The position numbers and the translations under genes were made by a program. DNA of 64,000 bases from assembly GCF_000020665.1 (NCBI RefSeq), contig NC_011071.1, forward strand, positions 1,912,501 to 1,976,500. The letters run 5' to 3'. Under the pieces are notes generated by a model. It saw nothing but the letters and a program-made list of their open reading frames with translations. It ran no database searches and was not told where the DNA came from. This document shows positions 43,914 through 54,052 of this stretch, piece after piece. This DNA is from Stenotrophomonas maltophilia R551-3. GTDB taxonomy: Bacteria > Pseudomonadota > Gammaproteobacteria > Xanthomonadales > Xanthomonadaceae. Numbering within the stretch: the stretch's first letter is position 1; each line of letters opens with the position of its first letter.

Positions 43914-44689
43914 TTCGACGCCTGGCTGGAGGCCGGATAGACCGCCTGGATCGTGCAGCTGCCGCGGGTGTACTGCGGCAGCGGCGCCAGCGCATCGTTG
44001 CGCAGGTCGCCATTCTCGAAATCGGCGGTGAGGATGCGATCGCCGGGATTGCCACAGATCAGCCCGTTCTGCATGCCGGAGCGGAAGCTGAGCTGCGGCG
44101 CACGGTCGAGCTGGCGGCAGTGGCCGCCGAGTTCGACGCGGTAGTAGCGGTGACCACCATTGCGACGCGGATTGGTCTCCACCAGCATGCCTTGTGGGTC
44201 GGATGACCAGGCGCGGACGTTGCGGGTGGCGAAGCAGTAGGACGGTGAGCCGCCGAAGCTGCGGCGGACGTCTTTGCGTTCGCTGATGGTCAGGGTGGGC
44301 AGCGTGGCTGTGCGCAGGCGGTCACTGGTGCGGGCGACGCTGGCGTAGTCGCGATCCTGTACCGGGGTAATCGCGCTGACGGCGCAGCTGCGGCCGTCGA
44401 CCACGACGCGTTCGCTGGGACGACCGCAGGCCCAGCCGGCCGGCGCTTCCAGTTTCAGCGTGGTGGCATCGCGAACACCGGGGCAGTCTTCGCTGAAATC
44501 GATGCGATAGGCCTGGCCGGAGGCGGCGCGCAATGCGATCGAACGCGGCGATGCCTGCTCCACTTCCTGCACGCCGACCGCATCCATGCAGTGCGGAGCG
44601 GGCGGGGTGCGTTCCTGTGCCGATGCAGAGCTGGCGACTGCCAGGCCGAGACTTGCGGCCAGCACCGCGAAAACGTGCCGATGGGTCAT
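43910..44689 (-). CDS. Secreted protein of unknown function (DUF6491-like?)
   Basis: 259 aa from MTHRHVF, with GGGAG before the ATG. The signal peptide ends ASSASA. The mature part has at least six cysteines (for example DFSEDCPG, GWACGR, GGHCRQLD, GLICGN, RGSCTI), which suits a periplasmic disulfide-bonded protein, and two similar halves (each with a YRxD/YRVELGG-HC-type motif). It resembles Xanthomonadaceae secreted proteins of unknown function. I cannot assign a role. Confidence 0.65.
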   Translation of the reverse strand: MTHRHVFAVLAASLGLAVASSASAQERTPPAPHCMDAVGVQEVEQASPRSIALRAASGQAYRIDFSEDCPGVRDATTLKLEAPAGWACGRPSERVVVDGRSCAVSAITPVQDRDYASVARTSDRLRTATLPTLTISERKDVRRSFGGSPSYCFATRNVRAWSSDPQGMLVETNPRRNGGHRYYRVELGGHCRQLDRAPQLSFRSGMQNGLICGNPGDRILTADFENGDLRNDALAPLPQYTRGSCTIQAVYPASSQASN

Positions 44690-44770
44690 GACCTGCACTC
44701 CCTGCGTTGGATGACGGATCGACTATAGCAGCGGTTTGCACGGCCGTTGTTACACGCGCACACTGCCCGG

Positions 44771-45466
44771 ATGGGCGCGATCTTCCATCTGCGGCACTAC
44801 GGACAGGCCACCGGCCTGGACCGCCATGACTACGCGCAGTGGGTGCTGCCGCTGCAGGGTGAACTGCAGTTCGAGATGGAAGGCCGCGGCGGTCGCCTGG
44901 ACCTGCTGCAGGGCGCTTTCGTGGCTGCTGGTGAAGCGCATGATCAGATGGCCGATGGCCCGAACGGTTTCGTGATCGTCGATTGCCCCCCGGGCGTGCT
45001 CGATGACGGCACGCAGGAGCATCTGTGCCGGCAGCGCTGGCTGCACCTGCCGCTTGCGCTACGACAACGCCTGGCGGGTGTGCAGGACGGGCAGCCGATG
45101 CCGGCCCTGTTGCCGCAGCTGCTGCAGGTGTTCGCACCTGCGGGCAGTGGTGCGCGCATGCAGGGGCTGTGCGCGGCGGTGCAGGCCGATCCGGGCCAAG
45201 CATGGCCGGTGGCGCGCATGGCCGCGTCCGTCGGGGTCAGCGAGAGCCGGTTGCACGCGCTGTTCCAGCGTGAGTTCGGGCTCAGCCCGCAGGCTTGGCT
45301 CAGTGCAGGCCGGTTGCGCTGGGCCAAGCACCAGCTGCGCACCAGTACGGCGCCGATCAGTGACATCGCGCTGGCCGCAGGCTATTCCGAGCAGAGCGCA
45401 CTGACCCGCGCGCTGCGGCGTGAGTGTGGGCAGACCCCGGCCGCCTGGCGCAGGGCCGCAATCTGA
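44771..45466 (+). CDS. AraC family regulator
   Basis: 231 aa from MGAIFHL; a TTG at 44747 is a further possible start. An N-terminal cupin-like sensor (YAQWVLPLQGELQFEMEG) precedes the double helix-turn-helix: VARMAASVGVSESRLHALFQREFGLSPQAWLSAGRLRWAKHQLRTSTAPISDIALAAGYSEQSALTRALRRECGQTPAAWRR. The ligand and targets are unknown. A REP pair follows its stop. Confidence 0.87.
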   Translation: MGAIFHLRHYGQATGLDRHDYAQWVLPLQGELQFEMEGRGGRLDLLQGAFVAAGEAHDQMADGPNGFVIVDCPPGVLDDGTQEHLCRQRWLHLPLALRQRLAGVQDGQPMPALLPQLLQVFAPAGSGARMQGLCAAVQADPGQAWPVARMAASVGVSESRLHALFQREFGLSPQAWLSAGRLRWAKHQLRTSTAPISDIALAAGYSEQSALTRALRRECGQTPAAWRRAAI

Positions 45467-45469
45467 CCT

Positions 45470-45544
45470 GTAGAGCCGAGCCCATGCTCGGCTGCCGTTC
45501 GCGAGGGGCCGTGCAAAAAGCAGTCGAGCATGGCTCGACTCTAC
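45470..45544. repeat. REP pair
   Basis: GTAGAGCCGAGCCCATGCTCG at 45470 and a reverse-complement form ending GGCTCGACTCTAC at 45544 face each other across about 25 bp. Same family as the other GTAG-headed repeats in the window. Confidence 0.85.
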
Positions 45545-45631
45545 ATGGGCGGGAGGGCAGTAGCCTCGGTCAAGAGCCCGCGCTGGCCACCGCTTACACT
45601 GCGCAGCCTGTTCTCCCCCCAAGAACCCGAA

Positions 45632-46582
45632 ATGCGCAACAACCCGATGGCCCTGGGCATCGCCAATGGCGTTGCCGCCGGCGCGGTGTGGGGCGTGGTC
45701 TTCCTCGCGCCCGCCGTGCTGCAGTCGTTCAACGCCCTGCAACTGTCAGCCGGCCGCTACCTGGTCTACGGCTTGATCGCCGTGGTACTGCTGCTGCCGC
45801 GCTGGAAGCGATTGGCCCCGCGGTTGGGTCGTGCCGAGTGGATCGGTCTGCTGTGGCTGAGCCTGGCCGGCAACCTGGTGTACTTCCTGCTGCTGGCCAC
45901 GGCCGTGCAGTGGGCCGGAGGTGCGGCGGCGTCGTTGATTGTCGGCCTGATTCCGGTGGTTGTGACCCTGGTTGGCGTGCGCGAGCAGGGCGCGGTGCCG
46001 TTGAAGCAGCTGTTGCCGGCACTGGGGCTGTGCGTGCTGGGCGTGGCGCTGGTTGGCTGGGAAGCACTGATGTCCGAGCATCTGGCAACGCCCTGGCGGC
46101 AGCGCCTGATCGGCCTGCTGTGCGCGTTTGGTGCGCTGTTCTCCTGGGCGCTGTACTCGATCGGCAACAGCCGCTGGCTGGCGCGCCGTTCCGATCTGTC
46201 CAGCCACGACTGGTCACTGCTGACCGGCGTCACCACTGGCGGCCTGGCCCTGCTGCTGGTGCCGATGGCGTTCATCGGCCACACCGGCAGCCACACGTCA
46301 GCGCAATGGAGTGGTTTCTGGGCGATCAGTGCCGGCGTGGCGGTGGTGGCTTCGATCCTTGGCAATGCGTTCTGGAACCGCGCCAGCCGCCTGCTGCCGT
46401 TGACCCTGACCGGGCAGATGATCGTGTTCGAAACGCTGTTCGCGCTGCTCTACGCATTCGCCTGGCAGCAGCGCTGGCCGAGCCTTCTTGAAGCGCTGGC
46501 GATCGTGTTCCTGGTGGCAGGCGTGATGCTGTGTGCGCACGCCCACCGCACACCACGGGCGATCGCCGAACATGCCGGCTGA
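45632..46582 (+). CDS. EamA/DMT family transporter
   Basis: 316 aa from MRNNPMAL. Ten hydrophobic helices are arranged as two EamA repeats (GIANGVAAGAVWGVVFLAPAVLQS at the start; LFALLYAFAWQQRWPSLLEALAIVFLVAGV at the end). It probably exports an amino acid or metabolite; the substrate is unknown. It lies 138 bp upstream of the thr leader. Confidence 0.86.
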   Translation: MRNNPMALGIANGVAAGAVWGVVFLAPAVLQSFNALQLSAGRYLVYGLIAVVLLLPRWKRLAPRLGRAEWIGLLWLSLAGNLVYFLLLATAVQWAGGAAASLIVGLIPVVVTLVGVREQGAVPLKQLLPALGLCVLGVALVGWEALMSEHLATPWRQRLIGLLCAFGALFSWALYSIGNSRWLARRSDLSSHDWSLLTGVTTGGLALLLVPMAFIGHTGSHTSAQWSGFWAISAGVAVVASILGNAFWNRASRLLPLTLTGQMIVFETLFALLYAFAWQQRWPSLLEALAIVFLVAGVMLCAHAHRTPRAIAEHAG

Positions 46583-46683
46583 ATGCCGTCGTCAAGCGCG
46601 CTGATACCGATTTTGTCACAGATGCAACCAAATGGCGGCACGATGACCGATGATCGCCGCAGCGGTTTTTTGCATCGCAGCAC

Positions 46684-46713
46684 TTGACAGCACCCCGGCG
46701 GCCGGTGTTTTCT
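46684..46713 (+). promoter_or_regulatory. Possible thr operon promoter
   Basis: TTGACA (46684-46689) with a weak TTTTCT (46708-46713) 18 bp downstream. Transcription would begin near 46720, almost at the ATG of the leader peptide. The -10 is poor, so this is tentative. Confidence 0.35.
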
Positions 46714-46720
46714 GTGCGTC

Positions 46721-46855
46721 ATGGTTTTTGATGCCGCCCACGCCAGCCTGATCGCCCCTGCCACTGCGGGCCGTTCGACTGCGCCGGTCGCCACCACCAC
46801 CATTACCACCACCACCGTCACCACTGCCCTGGTGCGGCCCGTCGTCTTCGTGTAA
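46721..46855 (+). CDS. thrL: thr operon leader peptide
   Basis: A 44-aa frame starting ATGGTTTTTGAT and ending TAA, 84 bp before thrA. Its C-terminal half reads ATTTITTTTVTT, a run of nine Thr with one Ile and one Val, then ALVRPVVFV. Such runs cause ribosome stalling when charged tRNA-Thr or tRNA-Ile is low and control transcription of thrABC by attenuation. No Shine-Dalgarno precedes the ATG. RNA pairing segments follow the stop. Confidence 0.85.
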   Translation: MVFDAAHASLIAPATAGRSTAPVATTTITTTTVTTALVRPVVFV

Positions 46856-46869
46856 CTCCCGAAAACCAC

Positions 46870-46934
46870 GGCCCCGCACCATACAGGTGACGGGGAAACT
46901 CGACACCTGCATGCGACGGGGCCTCCTACCGAGG
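46870..46934 (+). promoter_or_regulatory. Attenuator-like RNA structures before thrA
   Basis: GGCCCCG (46870-46876) can pair with CGGGGCC (46917-46923), enclosing CAGGTG (46884-46889) with CACCTG (46904-46909). Alternatively CCCCG (46872-46876) pairs with CGGGG (46891-46895). CCTC (46922-46925) can also pair with GAGG (46931-46934), the thrA ribosome-binding site. A T-run terminator is not evident, so control may act on translation. Confidence 0.5.
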
Positions 46935-46939
46935 TCTGC

Positions 46940-49444
46940 ATGTCTTCCCACGCCCCCGCCCATCTCGCTGCTCCGTCCGATCTGGCTGCGCCGTCCACTG
47001 TCGTGCACAAGTTCGGTGGCACCTCGGTGGCCGACGCCGAGCGCTACCGCCATGTTGCTGGCCTGCTGCTCGCCCGCCCCGAATCGCTGCAGGTCGCCGT
47101 TGTCTCGGCGATGAAGGGCGTCACCGACGCGCTGATCGAACTGGCCCAGATGGCGGCAAAGGGTGACGAAGGCTGGCGCGAGGCCTGGCATGCCCTGCGC
47201 GCCCGCCATCGTGGCGCGGCGGTGGCCCTGCTCGGCGAGCAGGTGGGCGAGACCGTGGAATGGATTGACGTGCGTTTCGATCAGCTGGCCGACGTGCTGG
47301 CGGCACTGGCGGTGATCGGCGAACTGCCGCGCGAGGTACTCGATCGCGTGCAGGGCCTGGGCGAAGTGTTCTCCGCGCAGCTGCTCGGTACCCACCTGCG
47401 CGCGCTGGGTGAAGACTGCGCGGTGCTTGATGCGCGCGACGTGCTGGTGGTCGCGCACGGCGAGCTGGGTGTCGACGTCGACTGGGAAGTCAGTGCCGAT
47501 CGCCTGGCCAGATGGCGCCTGCAGCATCCGCAGTCGCGCCTGGTCGCCACCGGTTTCGTTGCCCGTGACCGCCACGATCGCATCACCACGCTCGGCCGCA
47601 ATGGCAGCGACTACTCCGGCGCGATCTTCGCGGCACTGTTCAACGCCGACCAACTGCACATCTGGACCGACGTCGACGGCGTGCTGTCGGCGGACCCGCG
47701 GCTGGTGCCCGAAGCGGTACAGCTGGAATCGCTGAGCTACGACGAAGCCTGCGAACTGGCCTATTTCGGCGCCAAGGTGGTGCACCCGCAGACGATGTCG
47801 CCGGCGATCCGACTCGGCCTGCCGATTTTCATCCGCAACACCTTCCAGCCGGCGCATCCGGGTACGCGCATCAGTGCCGAGCGCTCGCCGCGCGGGCCCG
47901 TGAAAGGCCTGACCCTGAGTCCCGGACTGGCCCTGCTCAACCTGGAGGGTACCGGCCTGATCGGCGTCCCCGGCACCGCCGAACGCGTTTTTGCGGCACT
48001 GCGCCAGGCGCAGGTCTCAGTGGTGATGATCTCGCAGGGGTCGTCCGAACATTCGATCTGCTGCGTGGTGCGTGCGGCCGAAGCCGCTCGCGGTCGTGAG
48101 GCGCTGCTGCAGGCATTCGCGCATGAACTCTCGGTCGGCCACGTGCAGCGTGTGCAGGTCAGCGACGGTGTCAGCGTGCTGGCGGCGGTGGGCGACGGCA
48201 TGGCGGGCCAGCCCGGCGTCGCCGCGCGCCTGTTCGAGGCCCTCGGCCGGGCGCAGGTGAACATCCTGGCGATCGCGCAGGGCTCGTCGGAACGCAACAT
48301 CTCGGTGGCGGTGGACAGTGCCGATGCCACCCGTGCGCTGCGCGCCGCACATGCCGGCTTCTGGCTGTCGCCGCAGACATTTGCGGTGGGTGTGATCGGG
48401 CCGGGCAATGTCGGTGCCGCACTGCTGGACCAGTTGCTGTCGGCGCGCCCGCAGCTGCTGGCCAAGGCCAATGTCGACCTGCGCCTGCGCGCGCTGGCCT
48501 CGCGTTCGCGCATGCGGCTGGAGGCTGATGGCCTGCATGCCGATTGGCGGCAGGCACTGCAGCAGGCGGGCGAGGCCAGTGACCTGGACCGTTTCACCGA
48601 GCACCTGCTGGCCGCGCACCTGCCGCACGCGGTGGTGATCGATTGCAGTGGCAGTGCCGAGGTGGCCGAGCGCTACGAGGGCTGGCTGGCCGCCGGCATC
48701 CACGTGGTCACCCCGAACAAACAGGCCGGTGCCGGTCCGCTGGCGCGCTATCAGCGCATCCGCGCTGCCGCCGCTGCCAGCGGTGCGCGTTTCCGCTACG
48801 AAGCCACGGTCGGCGCCGGGCTGCCGGTGATCACCACGCTGCGCGACCTGGTCGATACCGGCGACGAGGTGCTGGCCATCGAAGGCATCTTCTCCGGCAC
48901 GCTGGCCTGGCTGTTCAACCGTTACGACGGCAGCCAGCCGTTCTCGGCCTTGGTCGCGCAGGCGCGTTCGATGGGCTACACCGAGCCGGATCCGCGTGAC
49001 GATCTGTCCGGCATCGATGTCGCGCGCAAGCTGGTGATCCTGGCCCGCGAAGCCGGTCATCCGCTGAGCCTGGAACAGGTCGAGGTGGAAAGCCTGGTGC
49101 CAGCGCTGCTGCGCGAGGGCGGCGTGGATGATTTCATGGCGCGCCTGGGCGAGTCCGATGCCAGCCTGTTGCAGCGCCTGCAGGACGCACGGCAGCGCGG
49201 TGCGGTGTTGCGCTACGTGGCGCGGCTGGGTGCCGACGGTGCCTCGGTCGGCCTGCAGGAACTGCCCATCGAGCATGCGTTCGCCAATCTGCGGCTGACC
49301 GACAACGTGGTGCAGTTCCGTACCCGCCGTTACTGCGACAACCCGCTGGTGGTGCAGGGGCCGGGTGCCGGCCCGGAAGTCACGGCCGCAGGCGTGTTCG
49401 CCGACCTGCTGCGGGTGGCCGCCGGTGAAGGAGCGCGGCTGTGA
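46940..49444 (+). CDS. thrA: Bifunctional aspartate kinase / homoserine dehydrogenase I
   Basis: 834 aa. The aspartate kinase (about 20-300) starts [16 protein letters not shown] and has [11 protein letters not shown]. Two ACT-like regulatory segments follow ([52 protein letters not shown]). The homoserine dehydrogenase (about 475-834) has [45 protein letters not shown] and [15 protein letters not shown]. It catalyses the first and third steps of threonine synthesis and is probably feedback-inhibited by threonine. The leader peptide lies just upstream and thrB overlaps its end. Confidence 0.96.
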   Translation: MSSHAPAHLAAPSDLAAPSTVVHKFGGTSVADAERYRHVAGLLLARPESLQVAVVSAMKGVTDALIELAQMAAKGDEGWREAWHALRARHRGAAVALLGEQVGETVEWIDVRFDQLADVLAALAVIGELPREVLDRVQGLGEVFSAQLLGTHLRALGEDCAVLDARDVLVVAHGELGVDVDWEVSADRLARWRLQHPQSRLVATGFVARDRHDRITTLGRNGSDYSGAIFAALFNADQLHIWTDVDGVLSADPRLVPEAVQLESLSYDEACELAYFGAKVVHPQTMSPAIRLGLPIFIRNTFQPAHPGTRISAERSPRGPVKGLTLSPGLALLNLEGTGLIGVPGTAERVFAALRQAQVSVVMISQGSSEHSICCVVRAAEAARGREALLQAFAHELSVGHVQRVQVSDGVSVLAAVGDGMAGQPGVAARLFEALGRAQVNILAIAQGSSERNISVAVDSADATRALRAAHAGFWLSPQTFAVGVIGPGNVGAALLDQLLSARPQLLAKANVDLRLRALASRSRMRLEADGLHADWRQALQQAGEASDLDRFTEHLLAAHLPHAVVIDCSGSAEVAERYEGWLAAGIHVVTPNKQAGAGPLARYQRIRAAAAASGARFRYEATVGAGLPVITTLRDLVDTGDEVLAIEGIFSGTLAWLFNRYDGSQPFSALVAQARSMGYTEPDPRDDLSGIDVARKLVILAREAGHPLSLEQVEVESLVPALLREGGVDDFMARLGESDASLLQRLQDARQRGAVLRYVARLGADGASVGLQELPIEHAFANLRLTDNVVQFRTRRYCDNPLVVQGPGAGPEVTAAGVFADLLRVAAGEGARL

Positions 49445-50355
49445 TCGCACGTGCGTTCGCACCGGCCTCGGTGGCCAACGTGGCGGTGGGCTTCGATATT
49501 CTCGGCCATGCCATTGCCGGTGTCGGCGATACCGTGAGCGTGCGTCGCATCGATGAACCGGTGGTGCGGATCGAGGCAATCCGTGGCAGTGCGGTCGAGC
49601 TGCCGCTGGACGCTGCCAGCAATACCGCAGGGGCCGCGCTCATGTCGTTGCGCGAAGGGCTGGGTCTGGACTTCGGCTTCGCGGTCGAGATCGACAAGGG
49701 CATCCCGTTCGGCTCCGGCATGGGTGGTTCGGCGGCGTCAAGCGTTGCGGCGTTGGTTGCCGCCAATGCACTGCTGGACGCACCGCTGGCGCGCGAGGCG
49801 TTGTACCCGTTTGCGCTGGATGGCGAGGCGGTGGCCAGCGGTGGTCGCCACGGTGACAACGTGGGGCCGCTGCTGCTGGGGGGTCTTGCGCTGTGCACGG
49901 CCGATCGGCTGCTGCCGATTCCAGTGCCGGCTACCTGGCACAGCCTGCTGGTGCATCCGCACGCGGTGCTGGAAACGCGCCGCGCACGCCAGGCGCTGCA
50001 GGGCAGCTATGCGCTGGGCGAGTTCGTGGCGCAGAGCGCGAACCTCGCACTGGTGCTCAGTGGTTGCCATCGCAGCGATGCCGCACTGGTGCGCGCGGGA
50101 CTGCGTGACGTGCTGGTGGAGCCGCGCCGGGCCGGATTGATTGCCGGCTTCGAAGCTGCCCGTGATGCGGCGCTGTCGGCCCATGCAATGGGCGCAGGCA
50201 TCTCCGGTGCCGGCCCCAGCGTGTTCGCCTGGTTCGAGGATGCCGACCAGGCCCATGCCGCAGCGGCACCGGTGCGCGCCGCGTTTGCAGCGGCCGGCTT
50301 CGACAGCGATGCCTGGGTGTCGCCGCTGGACGCGCCGGGAGCGCGGCTGTGCTGA
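49441..50355 (+). CDS. thrB: Homoserine kinase
   Basis: 304 aa with a GTG start that overlaps the thrA stop (GTGA). It is a GHMP kinase: ATP loop [24 protein letters not shown] and a C-terminal [16 protein letters not shown] motif. It phosphorylates homoserine with ATP. It is the middle gene of the thr operon, followed 29 bp later by thrC. Confidence 0.94.
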   Translation: MIARAFAPASVANVAVGFDILGHAIAGVGDTVSVRRIDEPVVRIEAIRGSAVELPLDAASNTAGAALMSLREGLGLDFGFAVEIDKGIPFGSGMGGSAASSVAALVAANALLDAPLAREALYPFALDGEAVASGGRHGDNVGPLLLGGLALCTADRLLPIPVPATWHSLLVHPHAVLETRRARQALQGSYALGEFVAQSANLALVLSGCHRSDAALVRAGLRDVLVEPRRAGLIAGFEAARDAALSAHAMGAGISGAGPSVFAWFEDADQAHAAAAPVRAAFAAAGFDSDAWVSPLDAPGARLC

Positions 50356-50384
50356 ATTCTTCCCCTCTACTGGATACCTTGCCC

Positions 50385-51671
50385 ATGCATTTCGTTTCGA
50401 CCCGTGGCCAGTCACCTGCTGTCGGCCTCAGTGCGGCAATCGCCGCAGGATTGGCGCCCGATGGCGGGCTGTATGTGCCTGAGGTTCTGCCTGCACCTCG
50501 TGAATTGCAGGCCGGTGCAACCCTGGCCGATACCGCCGCTGATCTGCTGGCACCGTTCTTTGCCGGCGATGCGCTGGAAGGCGCGCTGCCGTTGATCTGC
50601 CGCGAGGCCTTCGACTTCCCGGTTCCGCTGCGCCCGCTGGGCGATGGTGACCACGTTCTGGAGCTGTTCCATGGGCCGACGGCGGCGTTCAAGGACATCG
50701 GCGCGCGCTTCCTGGCCGGTACGCTGTCGCGGCTGCAGGCGGGCCGCGACCGTGACCTGACGATTGTTGTTGCCACCTCCGGCGATACCGGTGCCGCCGT
50801 TGCAGCGGCCTTCCACCGCCAGCCGGGCGTGCGCGTGGTGGTGCTGTATCCCGACGGCCGCGTGTCGCCGCGACAGGCGCACCAGCTCGGTTGCTTCGGT
50901 GACAACATCCGGGCGCTGCGCGTGGCCGGTTCGTTCGACGACTGCCAGGCCTTGGTCAAGCAGGCGCTGGCTGACCGCGAACTGCAGGCGCAGGTGCCGT
51001 TGAGCTCGGCCAACAGCATCAGCCTGGGCCGACTGCTGCCGCAGATGAGCTACTACGCGCATGCGGCGCTGACCCATCATGCCGCACATCGACGCCGGCT
51101 CAACCTGGTTGTGCCCACCGGCAACCTCGGCAACGCAATGGCGGCAGTGCTGGCGCGCGCGCTGGGCGTGCCGGTCGGGCAGATCGTGCTGGCCACCAAT
51201 GCCAATGCCGTACTGCCGGCCTACTTCAATGGCGACGACTATCAGCCGCAGGCCAGTGTTGCCACCGTTGCCAACGCGATGGACGTGGGGGCGCCCAGCA
51301 ACTTCGAGCGTCTGCGCTGGCTTTACCACGGAGATGATGCCGAGCTGCGCGCTGCGTTCCGTGCGTTTGCGGTAGATGACGTGACCATCCGCGCGACGAT
51401 TGCGGCTGAGCATGCCAGCCATGGCGAGCTGTTCTGCCCGCACACGGCCACCGCAGTGAAGGTGCTGCAGGATCTGCGCAGTGGCGGTGCCAAGGGGGAC
51501 TGGGCGGTAGTGGCCACCGCGCATCCGGCCAAGTTCGAAGCCGTGGTCGAGCCGCTCATCGGCGAAGCTGTGGCGGTGCCGCCGGCACTGGAGGCATTGC
51601 TGCAGCGACCGGCGCATGCCGAGCCGTTGGCCGCAGACTATGCGGCGTTGCGCGACGTGCTGCTGCGCTGA
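50385..51671 (+). CDS. thrC: Threonine synthase
   Basis: 428 aa from MHFVSTRG. PLP-dependent enzyme converting O-phosphohomoserine to threonine. The N-terminus (STRGQSPAVGLSAAIAAGLAPDGGLYVPE) is typical of the long bacterial form. The PLP Lys is in HGPTAAFKDIGARFL, with TSGDTGAAVAAAF and the PLP-phosphate loop PTGNLGNAMAAV. It is the last gene of the operon; REPs follow the stop. Confidence 0.95.
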   Translation: MHFVSTRGQSPAVGLSAAIAAGLAPDGGLYVPEVLPAPRELQAGATLADTAADLLAPFFAGDALEGALPLICREAFDFPVPLRPLGDGDHVLELFHGPTAAFKDIGARFLAGTLSRLQAGRDRDLTIVVATSGDTGAAVAAAFHRQPGVRVVVLYPDGRVSPRQAHQLGCFGDNIRALRVAGSFDDCQALVKQALADRELQAQVPLSSANSISLGRLLPQMSYYAHAALTHHAAHRRRLNLVVPTGNLGNAMAAVLARALGVPVGQIVLATNANAVLPAYFNGDDYQPQASVATVANAMDVGAPSNFERLRWLYHGDDAELRAAFRAFAVDDVTIRATIAAEHASHGELFCPHTATAVKVLQDLRSGGAKGDWAVVATAHPAKFEAVVEPLIGEAVAVPPALEALLQRPAHAEPLAADYAALRDVLLR

Positions 51672-51687
51672 CCCGGAGATGGGTACG

Positions 51688-51756
51688 GTTGCCGGCCAGC
51701 GGCCGGCACTACCGGGGGAATGCAATTCGGGTAGTGCCGGCCGCTGGCCGGCAACC
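51688..51756. repeat. REP pair after thrC
   Basis: A GTAG-type REP in reverse orientation (51688-51712, ending GGCCGGCACTAC) and one in forward orientation (51731-51756, GTAGTGCCGGCCGCTGGCCG) face each other across 18 bp. Each has a long GCCGGCC-type stem. Confidence 0.9.
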
Positions 51757-51774
51757 CCACGGACCGCGATACGG

Positions 51775-52527
51775 TCAGATCAACCCTTCACCGGCCAGCG
51801 TGCGCAGCCCATCCTCGTCGAGGATCTCCACCACGTTCAGGTGGGGCAGGGCGATCAGCTCCTGTTGGCGCAGCTTGGTGAAGGTGCGGCTGACCGTTTC
51901 CATGGTCAGGCCCAGATGGTCGGCAATATCGCCGCGGCCCATCGGCAGCGATACGCGCAGGCCGTCGCCACCTAGCTTGGCCTCGCGTGCGGCCAGCCGC
52001 AGCAGGAAATCGGCCAGCTTCTCGGCCGGCTGCAGGCGTGCCAGCGCCAGGGCGGCATCCTGTGCGGCGTCCAGTTCCTGGCAGGCGCGCTGCAGCAGCT
52101 TGCGCTCCAGGTGCGGGTAGCGGCTGCGCAGCGCCTTCATCTGCGGCAGCGCGACGCGGCACACGCGGCTGTCGGCGATGGCTTCGATATCGTAGCGGTG
52201 GTGGTCGCTGCCGCTCAGGCCCAGGTAATCGCCGGGCAGCACGAAACCGTTGATCTGGCGGCGGCCATCGGCCAGGGTGCGCACCAGGCGCAGCGCGCCG
52301 CCGGTCAATGTATAGACATGCTGGCGTTCTTCACCGGTGCGGGCCAGGGTACTGCCCATCGTCACCTGCTGCGAAACGGTGACCTGTTCCAGCGCCTGTA
52401 CTTCATCGGGCGACAGCGCCGAGCAGACCGCCAGGTGGCGAACCGAGCAGTGCAGGCAGTCCTGCGTGACGCAGGACGGCGCGGCGGAGTCATTGGTGGC
52501 GGGCGGAGCGCCGGAAGGCCGTGACAT
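51775..52527 (-). CDS. fnr: Fnr-type oxygen-responsive regulator (Crp/Fnr family)
   Basis: 250 aa. The N-terminus has a cysteine cluster [17 protein letters not shown] and a further Cys in [10 protein letters not shown], matching the four [4Fe-4S] ligands of FNR. The cyclic-nucleotide-type barrel ([28 protein letters not shown]) is followed by the helix-turn-helix [29 protein letters not shown] with the E-x-x-SR recognition helix. It should bind TTGAT-type half-sites when oxygen is low. It is divergent from hisS. Confidence 0.88.
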   Translation of the reverse strand: MSRPSGAPPATNDSAAPSCVTQDCLHCSVRHLAVCSALSPDEVQALEQVTVSQQVTMGSTLARTGEERQHVYTLTGGALRLVRTLADGRRQINGFVLPGDYLGLSGSDHHRYDIEAIADSRVCRVALPQMKALRSRYPHLERKLLQRACQELDAAQDAALALARLQPAEKLADFLLRLAAREAKLGGDGLRVSLPMGRGDIADHLGLTMETVSRTFTKLRQQELIALPHLNVVEILDEDGLRTLAGEGLI

Positions 52528-52654
52528 GTTGCGGGGGGCGTATCGCGGTCGGGGAGGGCCTTATGATACTTCAAGCGGGCGTTCGACCCTGCCCGAGGCG
52601 GGGGCGCTAGAATGTCGCCCCCTCCCACGTCCCGTTCCAGCAGGAGTTCCGCCC

Positions 52655-54052
52655 GTGATCAAGCCCCGTACCCCGCCCGGCACCCTTGAACTGCTGCCGC
52701 GCGAGCAGATCGCGTTCCAGCGCATGCTGGACGTGATCCGCCGCAATTACGAGCGCTTCGGGTTCCTGCCGGTGGAGACGCCGGTGTTCGAGCTGTCCGA
52801 TGTGCTGCTGACCAAGTCCGGTGGCGAGACCGAGCGCCAGGTGTATTTCGTGCAGTCCACCGGCGCGCTGGCCAATGCGGCCGAATCGGGCGACCGTTCA
52901 CTGCCGGAAATGGCGCTGCGCTTCGACCTCACCGTGCCGCTGGCGCGCTACGTGGCCGAGCACGAACACGAACTGACCTTCCCGTTCCGTCGCTACCAGA
53001 TGCAGCGCGTGTACCGCGGCGAGCGTGCGCAGCGCGGTCGTTTCCGCGAGTTCTACCAGTGCGACATCGATGTGATCGGCAAGGACAGCCTGAGCGTGCG
53101 TTACGACGCCGAAGTGCTGGCGGTCATCCATGCGGTGTTCTCGGAGCTGCGCATCGGTGATTTCAGCATCCAGCTGAACAACCGCAATCTGCTGCGTGGT
53201 TACTTCGAGAGCCTGGGCGTGGCCGAAGGCGAACGCCAGCTGGCGGTGCTGCGCGAAGTGGACAAGCTGGACAAGCGCGGCGCCGACTACGTGCGCGAGA
53301 CGCTGGTTGGCGAGGGCTTCGGGATTCCGGCCGAACAGGTCGAGAAGATCCTGGCCTTCGTCGCCGTGCGTTCGAAGGGCCACGACGATGCGCTGGCGCA
53401 GCTGGCCGCGCTGGAAGCGGCGGCGGAATCGTCGGAAACCCTGCGTGCCGGCGTGGCCGAACTGCGCGAAGTGCTGCAGCTGGTGCAGGCGCTGGGCGTG
53501 CCGGAAACCGCGTACTGCCTGAACTTCTCCATCGCGCGCGGCCTGGATTACTACACCGGTACCGTGTACGAGACCACGCTGACCGACCACCCGCAGATCG
53601 GCTCGATCTGCTCGGGCGGCCGCTACGAAGACCTGGCCAGCCACTACAGCAAGTCGAAGCTGCCGGGCGTCGGTATCTCCATCGGCCTGTCGCGCCTGTT
53701 CTGGCAGCTGCGCGAGGCCGGCCTGATCGACGGCATCGAAGCCAGCAGCGTGCAGGCGCTGGTGGCGCTGATGGACGAGCAGGGCATGCCGCAGTCGCTG
53801 GACATCGCGCGCCGCCTGCGCGCCGGTGGCATCAACACCGAAGTGCAGATGGAGCCGAAGAAGATCGGCAAGCAGTTCCAGTACGCGGCCAAGGCTGGCA
53901 TCCGCTTCGTGGTGCTGGCGGGTGAGGATGAACTGGCGCGCGGCGTGGTGGCAGTGAAGGACCTGCTGCGCGAACAGCAGTTCGAAGTGTCGCGCGACGA
54001 GCTGGCCAGCACCCTGCTGGTGGAGCTGGAGCAGTCCAGGGCGATGGTGTGA
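52655..54052 (+). CDS. hisS: Histidyl-tRNA synthetase
   Basis: 465 aa with GTG start, AGGAG 8 bp upstream. It charges tRNA-His. Class II motifs: motif 1 region [28 protein letters not shown], motif 2 [29 protein letters not shown], the HisA motif [13 protein letters not shown] and motif 3 [15 protein letters not shown]-terminal anticodon-binding domain follows. It overlaps the next gene by 3 bp. No his-operon attenuation is seen here; it is separate from hisG. Confidence 0.95.

Noticed and set aside
46660..46676. T-run after a GC-rich stretch before the thr leader, possible terminator of the DMT-transporter gene
   Set aside because: The stem is too short (CCGC/GCGG around one base) to call.
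48017..49579. 520-codon minus-strand frame over thrA
   Set aside because: Antisense shadow of thrA; His/Gln/Arg-rich translation with no domain.
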